This document shows, one piece after another, positions 10,495 through 17,858 of a DNA stretch of 64,000 nt. Source of the DNA: Marinobacterium iners DSM 11526. GTDB taxonomy: Bacteria > Pseudomonadota > Gammaproteobacteria > Pseudomonadales > Balneatricaceae. How positions within the stretch are numbered: position 1 is the stretch's first letter; the number at the start of each line of letters is the position of its first letter. A model generated the notes under the pieces. The model made no database searches. It was not told the DNA's origin and saw nothing but the letters and a program-made list of their open reading frames with translations. Position numbers and translations under genes: made by a program. Location: assembly GCF_900107855.1 (NCBI RefSeq), contig NZ_FNRJ01000005.1:180662-244661 (forward strand), read 5' to 3'.

Positions 10495-11679
10495 ATGAGT
10501 GCGGATTATCTGCTTATTGTTCCCCTGTTTCTGGCAGTGGGAGCAGGCTGGTGGTTGGGGCGATCCCAAAACCGTTCGGCGCAGCTTGAGCAGGAACGCA
10601 AGGTTAATCTGAGTCGCGAGTACTTCATCGGCCTCGATTACCTGATCAGCGAAAAAACCGATGAGGCGATCGAGAGCTTCATCCGTGCCCTTGAAATCAA
10701 CTCCGATACCATTCCGGCACACCTCACTCTGGCGAAGCTGTTTCGACGCAAGGGCGATGTTGAACGTGCGATCGGCATTCATCAAAAGCTGCTTGCGCGG
10801 CCTGACCTGAGTCAGCAGGACTTTTTGCGTATCCAGATGGCTCTGGCGCGCGATTATGATGCCATCGGCCTGCTCGATCGGGCTGAAAACCTGTTGTCGG
10901 ATATTATTCGTCAGGCTGGCGGTCAAGAGATGAAGCGCAAGGCGCAAACGCTTTTGATCAAGCTTTACGAAAAAGAGGGTGAGTGGCGGCAGGCACTGGA
11001 TACCGCCAGCCAGTTGCAGACTCAGGAGTTGCGCGAAATCAGGCATGAGCTTGCGCATTATTGCTGTGAGTTGGCTCAGCGCCTGTCACGGCAGGGTGAT
11101 GCCGAAGCCGAACGCTTCCTGCGTCAGGCCCTGTTGTATGACCCGAATTGTGCCAGAGCCAGTCTTATACGAGCGAAACTTCAAATCGAGGCCGGGCGCT
11201 GGCGACATGCGATCAAGAGTCTCAAGCAGGTACTTGAACAGGATGTGTTGCTGGTCTCCGAAACAATACCGCTGTTACAGCGCTGCTACAGTGAGCTGGG
11301 TTCGCTGGCAGAGTTTGAAGGCTATCTGCGTGCCTGTCTCAGCAAAGCACCCTCTGCCAGTGTAATCATTGCGCTGGCCGATCGCATTCGCAGCCAGAAG
11401 GACGTGTTTGCGGCTGGTGTCTTTCTGACAGAAGAGCTGAAGAAACGTCCCTCGATAAAGGGCTTTAACCGCCTGATCGACATGCATATTGAGTATGGTT
11501 CCAGCAGCGCACGTCAAAGCCTGACAGTGTTGCGCGGCCTGACTGGCCAGCTGGAGCAAAGCAAGCCCGTTTATCAATGTAACCACTGCGGTTTTGCCGG
11601 TCGTACGCTGCATTGGCAGTGTCCCTCCTGCAAGCAGTGGAGTAGCACTCGGCCGATCCAGGGACTGGAAGGCGAATAA
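10495..11679 (+). CDS. lapB: LPS assembly protein B (TPR and rubredoxin-type metal-binding protein)
   Basis: Membrane-anchored regulator of LPS synthesis that in E. coli links LpxC to FtsH proteolysis. It is 394 residues long. An N-terminal anchor (about residues 3-18) is followed by tandem TPR-like helical repeats. A C-terminal rubredoxin-like knuckle is present (CNHCGF and CPSCKQW, about residues 360-382). Length and domain order match YciM/LapB, and its partner lapA sits directly upstream. Confidence 0.95.
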   Translation: MSADYLLIVPLFLAVGAGWWLGRSQNRSAQLEQERKVNLSREYFIGLDYLISEKTDEAIESFIRALEINSDTIPAHLTLAKLFRRKGDVERAIGIHQKLLARPDLSQQDFLRIQMALARDYDAIGLLDRAENLLSDIIRQAGGQEMKRKAQTLLIKLYEKEGEWRQALDTASQLQTQELREIRHELAHYCCELAQRLSRQGDAEAERFLRQALLYDPNCARASLIRAKLQIEAGRWRHAIKSLKQVLEQDVLLVSETIPLLQRCYSELGSLAEFEGYLRACLSKAPSASVIIALADRIRSQKDVFAAGVFLTEELKKRPSIKGFNRLIDMHIEYGSSSARQSLTVLRGLTGQLEQSKPVYQCNHCGFAGRTLHWQCPSCKQWSSTRPIQGLEGE

Positions 11680-11690
11680 GAGAGAAGAGC

Positions 11691-12404
11691 ATGACCCTCG
11701 ATACCAACAGAATCATCGTGGCCCTTGATTATCCCGATCGGGTGGCTGCCCTGCAGATGGCGCAACAGCTTGATCCGGCACTATGCCGCGTCAAGGTAGG
11801 CAAGGAACTGTTCACGCGCTGTGGTCCATCCATCGTAGAGGCCTTGCAGAAGCTTGGCTTTGATGTGTTCCTGGATCTGAAGTTTCACGATATCCCCAAT
11901 ACAACGGCACGTGCCGTGCAGGCGGCAGCCGAACTGGGCGTGTGGATGGTCAATGTGCATGCTTCCGGTGGCCGGCGCATGATGGAGGCCTCGCGCGAGG
12001 CGCTGGACAAGGTCAATGAGGCCAGTACCCTGCTGATCGCAGTGACCGTTCTGACCAGTATGGAGCGGGGTGATCTGGCCGAGGTCGGTCTGGATATCGA
12101 CCCGCTGGAACAGGTGGTGCGATTGGCCAGGCTGACGCACAGCAGTGGTTTGGACGGTGTTGTGTGCTCAGCACAGGAAGTTACTGCAATTCGGGCGGCT
12201 GTCACAGGCGATTTTGCGCTGGTGACACCTGGAATACGTCCCGCTTCAGCCGAGCAGGGAGATCAGCGTCGGATCATGACCCCGGCACAGGCGATTATTG
12301 CTGGCAGTGATTACCTGGTGGTTGGTCGCCCGATCACCCAGGCGGAAGCACCCTCAACCGTTGCTGCCGAGATTCGTGAAGAGGTTTTGGCAGCGCTGGG
12401 CTGA
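11691..12404 (+). CDS. pyrF: Orotidine 5'-phosphate decarboxylase
   Basis: Final step of de novo UMP synthesis. The 237-residue TIM-barrel protein has the catalytic segment [10 protein letters not shown] and the phosphate-binding VTPGIRP and VVGRPI loops. It follows lapB by 11 bases, the same order as in E. coli and Pseudomonas. Confidence 0.98.
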   Translation: MTLDTNRIIVALDYPDRVAALQMAQQLDPALCRVKVGKELFTRCGPSIVEALQKLGFDVFLDLKFHDIPNTTARAVQAAAELGVWMVNVHASGGRRMMEASREALDKVNEASTLLIAVTVLTSMERGDLAEVGLDIDPLEQVVRLARLTHSSGLDGVVCSAQEVTAIRAAVTGDFALVTPGIRPASAEQGDQRRIMTPAQAIIAGSDYLVVGRPITQAEAPSTVAAEIREEVLAALG

Positions 12405-12446
12405 TATTCCAATCCTGATCCGGATCAATGGATGGTCTGTAAGGGT

Positions 12447-12457
12447 TGTAAATTACA
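12447..12457. promoter_or_regulatory. Short palindrome upstream of the ComEA-like gene
   Basis: An 11-base palindrome (tgtaa-a-ttaca) lies about 70 bases before the ComEA-like start in the gap after pyrF, inside a wider repeat ctgtaa...ttacag (12437-12458). It may be an operator, or chance in an AT-rich spot. Confidence 0.2.
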
Positions 12458-12525
12458 GTGTGATGGACTTAGAGTATTAGAGCCGGTCAGGGAGTGACTG
12501 GCTTCCATATGACAAGGAGAAAGTC

Positions 12526-12801
12526 ATGATCAAACGCCTGCTGTCTGCCGCCGCTCTCGCCGGTGCGCTACTGTTCTCACCCCTGTCCATGGCCGCTGAA
12601 CCGATTGATATCAATACGGCTACAGCCGCTGAAATTGCAACTTCCCTTAATGGTGTTGGGCCTGCAAAGGCTGAAGCAATTGTTGCGTATCGTGAAGCCA
12701 ATGGTCCTTTCGTCAGTGTCGATCAATTGACTGACGTAAAGGGCATCGGCGCTGCCACGATCGAGAAAAATCGCACTCAGATTATCATCGAACCCCGCTG
12801 A
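12526..12801 (+). CDS. ComEA-like helix-hairpin-helix protein
   Basis: Short exported DNA-binding protein of 91 residues. It has a signal peptide (residues 1-23, ending near SMAAEP) and one tandem helix-hairpin-helix domain (IDINTATAAEIATSLNGVG and LTDVKGIGAATIEKN). Single-domain ComEA proteins of this kind bind DNA in the periplasm during uptake in naturally competent bacteria. They are also widespread in species with no shown competence, so the role here is open. A GAAGG-like ribosome site precedes the ATG. Confidence 0.9.
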   Translation: MIKRLLSAAALAGALLFSPLSMAAEPIDINTATAAEIATSLNGVGPAKAEAIVAYREANGPFVSVDQLTDVKGIGAATIEKNRTQIIIEPR

Positions 12802-12834
12802 CCCCTTGCCATCACTCCCTGATCCATACTCTGA

Positions 12835-12854
12835 GGCAGGCAAAACCGCCTGCC
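12835..12854. terminator. Hairpin between convergent genes
   Basis: A 7-bp stem (ggcaggc / gcctgcc) lies between the ends of the ComEA-like gene (+) and the AEC transporter gene (-). It lacks a T-run on either strand but is well placed to end both transcripts. Confidence 0.4.
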
Positions 12855-12864
12855 GCTGCCCGTT

Positions 12865-13758
12865 CTAAAGTACGAATGCGAGCACCACCGGAATGGTGAC
12901 AAGGCTTCCGATATTGCCGATCAGTACAATCGATGCAACCAGATGTGGCTCCTGATTGTAGCGTTCTGCGATCATGTAATTCAGTACTGCCGGCGGCAAG
13001 GCGCCGAAGATCAGCAGATAGGCAAAATATTCGGTGGGCAGATTTAGTATCGGGTATAACATAAGCGCTACCGCGATGCCGCTCAGTGGAGCGAGTATGG
13101 CCCCCCACACCCCAACTCTCCAGTGGGTAAAGTCCACGCTGGTCATCCGTACGCCAAGTGCAAACAGCATCAGTGGGATCGCGATCTGACCCAGCATATC
13201 AATAGGGACCTGTGCGGTTGTGGGCAGCGTAACATTGAAGCTGCTGACCAGTAATCCGGCAATGGTGGCGATGATCATTGGCATGCGCAGCACGTTCAGA
13301 GGGTTGGTACGATGGTCCAGCATGTAGGTGCCCACCGTGAAGTGAAGCAGGTTTTCCACCAGAAAAAGTACAACAGCGGCTGGCAATGCTTGCTCGCCAA
13401 ACGCGAGTACCAGCAGTGGTATGCCAAGGTTGCCGCTGTTGTTGAACATCATGGGGGGGAGAAACGTCTTGCCTTTGACGCCCATTAGGCGGCAAACAGG
13501 CAGCAGCAATAACCCCGATCCCAGTACAACCACAGCGGCCCCAATGGCCAGCATGGAGTAGGTTGGCAAATCGAAGGATTTTGCAGACATGACCGAAAAG
13601 ATCAGTGCGGGGCAAAATACATCGATGTTGATCCGGTTGGCGATCGACATGTCAGTGTTGCGCCAGCGGGCATAGAAATAGCCCACGCTGACGATGGCAA
13701 CCAGCGGGAATACGGTCTGAAAGATCCGTTCCAGCAGTGTGTAAACCGTGCTTTCCAT
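12865..13758 (-). CDS. AEC-family transporter
   Basis: Predicted inner-membrane permease of the auxin efflux carrier family, 297 residues with about ten hydrophobic segments. Recognisable features are the GYFYARW start region, the NNSGNLGIPL motif in the middle, and the ALPPAVLNYMIAERY segment near the C-terminus. Bacterial members move small carboxylates such as malate or malonate. The substrate cannot be read from the sequence, but the gene lies just downstream of a lactate dehydrogenase-type gene on the same strand, so an organic acid is plausible. Confidence 0.88.
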   Translation of the reverse strand: MESTVYTLLERIFQTVFPLVAIVSVGYFYARWRNTDMSIANRINIDVFCPALIFSVMSAKSFDLPTYSMLAIGAAVVVLGSGLLLLPVCRLMGVKGKTFLPPMMFNNSGNLGIPLLVLAFGEQALPAAVVLFLVENLLHFTVGTYMLDHRTNPLNVLRMPMIIATIAGLLVSSFNVTLPTTAQVPIDMLGQIAIPLMLFALGVRMTSVDFTHWRVGVWGAILAPLSGIAVALMLYPILNLPTEYFAYLLIFGALPPAVLNYMIAERYNQEPHLVASIVLIGNIGSLVTIPVVLAFVL

Positions 13759-13856
13759 ATCCTTTCCTTAATCCTGCAGATACCAGCGACCGGTAGGGCG
13801 GTCCTATCGAACCGCACAGTGTACAGGATTTGCCATGATCGATGCAGAGGCGGTAA

Positions 13857-16685
13857 TCAGGGTTGTCTTGGCCTTGAACACTGATCAATCAGGTACACCG
13901 GAGAACGGTATTCAATACCACTGTGGTGGCTGAGGCCAATCTCACAGGTGCGACTTGTGGAATAGCCTTCACTGCAGTGGGCGACAGAGTCTTTCAGTGT
14001 GCGCAGTGCCGAAGCATTCAATTCAGGTGTGGTAAAACCCTTGTCACCCGCAAAGCCACAACAGGTTATCTGCTCGGGAATCACCAGGTTGCGGCAACAG
14101 GCAGATAGAATGCGTTTAAGGGGCTCTGCCAGTCCCATCCTTGTGGTGCTGCAGGTGACATGCAGAGCAACGGGACCTTCTATCGGATCAATAATCAGCT
14201 GCGGCAGTACGAAACGGTCCAAGAACTCAATGCTGTCAAATAACTGCAGAGCCGGATCGAGTCCTTCCTGCAGTCGCAAAGAGCAGGGGCTAGTGTCTGA
14301 ATACACTGGAATGGTGCCTTGGCGGGTCAAGTTCATCAAGACACGATTGAGCTCGTTGCGCTTTTGTTCAGCTGCCTCAAACATGCCCTTGGATTGAAAG
14401 GGCATGCCGCAGCAGAGCCCGTCAGATTGAGTCGGCAGAATGACCTCAAAGCCGGCTTTTTCCAGCAGTGTGATTGTTTTGTCTGCCAGCGAGGATTTGT
14501 CTGCCGCCCCGCGCATGGGCCCCATGGTACGGCTGGCGCAGCTGGGCAGGTAAACGACCTGCCCTGTGGCACCGGTGCTGTGGTTACCGCGGGTAGCGGA
14601 GAGAGCGGGAGCCGCGGTCGGCATGGCTGGGGTCCATTGCTGTACCCGGTTACCACTGATCTTGCGCAGACCACGCGTCAGGCCGCTCATGGCTGATGTG
14701 CCGATCAACCGGTGTGTAGTATCGGCGATGCGGAAAGCGGCCTTGCTAAGACGCATGGCGCCTCCATAGTGGCTGGCAATCCAGGCGGCAGTGTTTTCAT
14801 GGGACTCATTGTGAAAGTGACGGATTTCACGGGTCAGGTCACCGGTATTGATACCGACAGGACAGCTGGTTGAACACAGACCACAGGCGGCACAGGTTGT
14901 ATCGCCCTGATAGTCGTAGTCCTTTTTCAACTGACGCAGGCGCTCTGCATCATCGCCGCTGCGCTCAAGCCGCTGAATCTCGCGCCAGACCGCGATACGC
15001 TGGCGCGGTGTCAGAGTCAGGTCTCGCGAGGGGCAAACCGGCTCACAAAAACCGCACTCAATGCACTTGTCTACCAGCGGGTTGGCGGCGGGCAGGGGTT
15101 TAAGGTTTTTCAGATGTACCTGCTGATCGCGGTTGAGAATGACGCCGGGGTTGAGAATGCCGGTTGGATCAAGAAGTTGTTTGAGTTCCCACATCAGTTC
15201 ATATGCGTCGGTGCCCCACTCCAGTTCGACATAGGGAGCCATGTTGCGCCCGGTGCCATGCTCTGCCTTGAGTGAACCACCATAAACTTCGACCACCAGC
15301 TTGGCGACATCGTCCATCAGCCCTTCATACCTTATCAGAGCCTCCTGAGTGTCAAACGATTGTGTGAACACAAAGTGAAGGTTGCCTTCCAATGCATGGC
15401 CAAAAATCAGGGCTTCGGGGTACTCCCAGCGCTGGAACAGCCGGTGCAGATCGGCAACGGCATCCGCGAGGCGCTCAACCGGGAAAGCGACATCCTCAAT
15501 GATGACGGTAGTGCCGGTTTCACGCACGGCGCCAACGGCAGGGAAAAGGCCCTTGCGGATCGCCCAGTAACGCGCACATTCGTCCGGATCTGTGCTGAAC
15601 TCAACCGGTCTCAGGGTTTCAAGATGGATCAGGCTGGCGCAGATAACATCAATTTGCTGCTGCAGTACTGCAGCGGTTTTTGCGCGGGTTTCAATCAACA
15701 GTGCCGCGGCATCATCGGGCAGTTCGCGCATGAAGTCCGGCATGCCGGGCTTGTTTTCGACCGAGCGCAGGCCGGCGCGATCCATCAGCTCGACGGCGGC
15801 GACTGGTGTTGCCTTGAGCAGTGCGACAGCCTCGCATGTGGTGCGTACATCATTGAAAAACACCAGGGCGGAGGCCTTGCAGGGATGTTCGGGTACGGTT
15901 TTGTAGGTGATCTCGGAAATGAAGCCCAGCGTCCCCTCGGATCCAATCATCAAGTGCTGAAGAATATCGATCGGGTCACCAAAGTCGATCAGTGCGTTGA
16001 GCGAATAGCCGGTAGTGTTCTTGAGCCGATATTTGTGTTCGATTTTCTGGCGCAAGGATGTATTTGAGCGAGTCAGCTCTGCCAGTGATCCAAGCGCGTT
16101 GAGCATGCAGCGGTGCTGTTGCCGGAACTGCTCGACAGACTCCGGGTTGCCAGTGTCAAGAACGCTGCCATCGGACAGAATCATACGCATGCTGGCGAGC
16201 GTGCGATAACTGTTCTGCGCCGTACCACAACACATGCCACTGGCATTGTTGGCGGCAATGCCGCCAATTTTGGCGGCGTTGATGGAGGCGGGGTCTGGTC
16301 CGATCTTGCGCTGAAAAGGTGCCAGATAACGGTTGGCATGGGCACCAATGACACCGGGTTGCAGGCGTATTTCACTGGCATCGGCGTTGATTTTGTGGCC
16401 ATTCCACCCATCCCCCAGCTGGACCAGTATGGAATCGGTTACGGCCTGGCCTGACAGACTTGTACCGGCTGCCCTGAAAGTGAGAGGCAAGGCGTGCGCG
16501 TTGGCCAGGCTGATTAGCTTGATGACTTCCTGCTCATTTTCCACGCGCACAACCAGCTGTGGAGTCAGGCGATAGAAACTGGCATCCGTACCATAAGCCA
16601 GGGTTCGCAGTGGATCGCTGATCAGCCGCTGCTTCGGAATAAAGGTTTTGAGCTGGTCGAGAATTGCCTGATAGCGAGCCTGCAT
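13857..16685 (-). CDS. D-lactate dehydrogenase-type FAD / Fe-S oxidoreductase
   Basis: Large single-chain oxidoreductase of 942 residues. The N-terminal half (1-525) is a GlcD/vanillyl-alcohol-oxidase-type FAD domain (RAAGTSLSGQAV, GGIAANNASGMCCG). Then come two 4Fe-4S motifs (CIECGFCEPVCPS and CAACGLCSTSCPVG). The C-terminal part carries two CCG domains (CCGMPF and CCGFAGDKGF). This is the layout of the LldE/Dld-type quinone-linked D-lactate dehydrogenases of pseudomonads; other D-2-hydroxy acids are possible substrates. It is divergent from pdhR, with a PdhR-like operator 15 bases before its ATG. That fits control by pyruvate, the expected product. Confidence 0.88.
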   Translation of the reverse strand: MQARYQAILDQLKTFIPKQRLISDPLRTLAYGTDASFYRLTPQLVVRVENEQEVIKLISLANAHALPLTFRAAGTSLSGQAVTDSILVQLGDGWNGHKINADASEIRLQPGVIGAHANRYLAPFQRKIGPDPASINAAKIGGIAANNASGMCCGTAQNSYRTLASMRMILSDGSVLDTGNPESVEQFRQQHRCMLNALGSLAELTRSNTSLRQKIEHKYRLKNTTGYSLNALIDFGDPIDILQHLMIGSEGTLGFISEITYKTVPEHPCKASALVFFNDVRTTCEAVALLKATPVAAVELMDRAGLRSVENKPGMPDFMRELPDDAAALLIETRAKTAAVLQQQIDVICASLIHLETLRPVEFSTDPDECARYWAIRKGLFPAVGAVRETGTTVIIEDVAFPVERLADAVADLHRLFQRWEYPEALIFGHALEGNLHFVFTQSFDTQEALIRYEGLMDDVAKLVVEVYGGSLKAEHGTGRNMAPYVELEWGTDAYELMWELKQLLDPTGILNPGVILNRDQQVHLKNLKPLPAANPLVDKCIECGFCEPVCPSRDLTLTPRQRIAVWREIQRLERSGDDAERLRQLKKDYDYQGDTTCAACGLCSTSCPVGINTGDLTREIRHFHNESHENTAAWIASHYGGAMRLSKAAFRIADTTHRLIGTSAMSGLTRGLRKISGNRVQQWTPAMPTAAPALSATRGNHSTGATGQVVYLPSCASRTMGPMRGAADKSSLADKTITLLEKAGFEVILPTQSDGLCCGMPFQSKGMFEAAEQKRNELNRVLMNLTRQGTIPVYSDTSPCSLRLQEGLDPALQLFDSIEFLDRFVLPQLIIDPIEGPVALHVTCSTTRMGLAEPLKRILSACCRNLVIPEQITCCGFAGDKGFTTPELNASALRTLKDSVAHCSEGYSTSRTCEIGLSHHSGIEYRSPVYLIDQCSRPRQP

Positions 16686-16699
16686 GTTTAAGTACCTAA

Positions 16700-16716
16700 A
16701 ACTGGTAAGACCAATT
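16700..16716. promoter_or_regulatory. PdhR-like operator upstream of the D-lactate dehydrogenase-type gene
   Basis: The sequence aactggtaagaccaatt is a near-perfect inverted repeat and matches the known E. coli PdhR box (ATTGGTNNNACCAAT) at all but one position, even sharing the central AAG. It lies 15 bases upstream of the minus-strand start at 16685, where a bound repressor could block transcription. Confidence 0.75.
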
Positions 16717-16806
16717 ATCCATATTTATTTTTCAGACTTTATTGTGATCCTGTTTGGCTGTCAATTGCTCATTAAACAGGCAATATGAAAAAACAGATGC
16801 TTGAAT

Positions 16807-16823
16807 AATTGGTCAAGCCAATT
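16807..16823. promoter_or_regulatory. PdhR-like operator upstream of pdhR
   Basis: The sequence aattggtcaagccaatt is a near-perfect 17-base inverted repeat of the PdhR type; the right half reads gcc rather than acc. It lies 43 bases before the pdhR start, so autoregulation is likely. A second box sits about 107 bases away on the other side of the divergent gap. Confidence 0.7.
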
Positions 16824-16865
16824 TATGTTGAAGCTTAAACTTATCCACTGGGTTAACCACGCGTC

Positions 16866-17639
16866 ATGTCGTATCAGCGAGTCAAACAGCCAAAAATTTC
16901 AGATGTCATCATGCAACAGCTTGAAACGATGATTCTGGAGGGTACGCTCAAGCCGGGGCAGCGCCTGCCACCGGAACGAGAGCTGGCCAAACAGTTTGAT
17001 GTTTCTCGTCCTTCGTTGCGCGAGGCGATGCAGAAACTGGCTGCGCGTGGGCTACTGAACAGTCGTCAGGGTGGTGGCACTTTTGTGTCGGAAGAGATTG
17101 GCGGCAGTTTGTCGGATCCTCTGCTGGAACTGTTCCGAACCCATCCCGAGTCACAATATGATCTGCTGGAGTTTCGCCATGCACTGGAAGGTGTCAGTGC
17201 CTACTATGCGGCGCTTCGTTCCACGGCTGCAGACAAACTGGAAATTCAGGCTCGTTTTGATGAGTTGCAACAGTTCCATGAGCAGAAATCTTTCGACCGA
17301 GAAGTGGCCGCTGATGTCGAGTTTCATCTGGCGATTGCCGCCGCGACCCATAACGTGGTGCTGCTGCACATGATGCGTGCCCTGTTTACCCTGCTGCGTC
17401 AGCACATTTGGGACAACCTTGAGCAGATTTATCCCAAACATGATATGCGCGGACGAATCCATGACCAGCACTATCTGCTGCTGCAGGCGATTTTGGCGGG
17501 TGATCCTGAAACGGCACGTCAGGCTGCCCATGACCATCTGGCATATGTGGAAGAGGTGTTGCTTGAGCGAGGCAGAGAACAGACTCGACTGGAAAGAGCG
17601 CTCAGACGCGCTAACCTGAGTCATGAGGATGCAACTTGA
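16866..17639 (+). CDS. pdhR: Pyruvate dehydrogenase complex repressor (GntR/FadR family)
   Basis: Transcription factor of 257 residues. An N-terminal winged helix (PPERELAKQFDVSRPSLREA, about 38-57) is followed by a FadR-type C-terminal ligand domain. The N-terminus (KQPKISDVIMQQLE) and the stretch DHPESQYDLLE-like / HALEG closely follow E. coli PdhR, whose ligand is pyruvate. The gene lies directly upstream of aceE and divergent from a lactate dehydrogenase-type gene. Both flanking gaps hold suitable palindromes. No clear ribosome site is seen before the ATG. Confidence 0.95.
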   Translation: MSYQRVKQPKISDVIMQQLETMILEGTLKPGQRLPPERELAKQFDVSRPSLREAMQKLAARGLLNSRQGGGTFVSEEIGGSLSDPLLELFRTHPESQYDLLEFRHALEGVSAYYAALRSTAADKLEIQARFDELQQFHEQKSFDREVAADVEFHLAIAAATHNVVLLHMMRALFTLLRQHIWDNLEQIYPKHDMRGRIHDQHYLLLQAILAGDPETARQAAHDHLAYVEEVLLERGREQTRLERALRRANLSHEDAT

Positions 17640-17725
17640 CATTGTCAAAATACTACATCAGGCCCGCTCGAAATACGGGTTAATGCCTAGGAAAATGCGC
17701 TATCTGGACAGTGCTTGGGAGTAAT

Positions 17726-17740
17726 TGTAGTATTACTACA
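17726..17740. promoter_or_regulatory. FadR-subfamily-type palindrome upstream of aceE
   Basis: A perfect 15-base palindrome (tgtagtattactaca) lies 119 bases before the aceE start. Its core TAGTATTACTA fits the general FadR-subfamily pattern TNGTNNNACNA but not the more specific TTGGT/ACCAA of PdhR. It may bind PdhR weakly or another GntR-family regulator. Confidence 0.45.
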
Positions 17741-17858
17741 CACAAAATCATAACAACCGGGACGGCCCGGGGTGCTCCGGCGTGTAATCCATGCCAGTAT
17801 CAGGCCAGTCTTGGCACATCCACGCTTACAAGTGATCGGAGAAGGCAAAGTGCGAGAC

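Noticed and set aside
16741..16800. Possible CRP site in the gap upstream of pdhR (TGTGA near 16744)
   Set aside because: The right half-site TCACA is missing at the required spacing.
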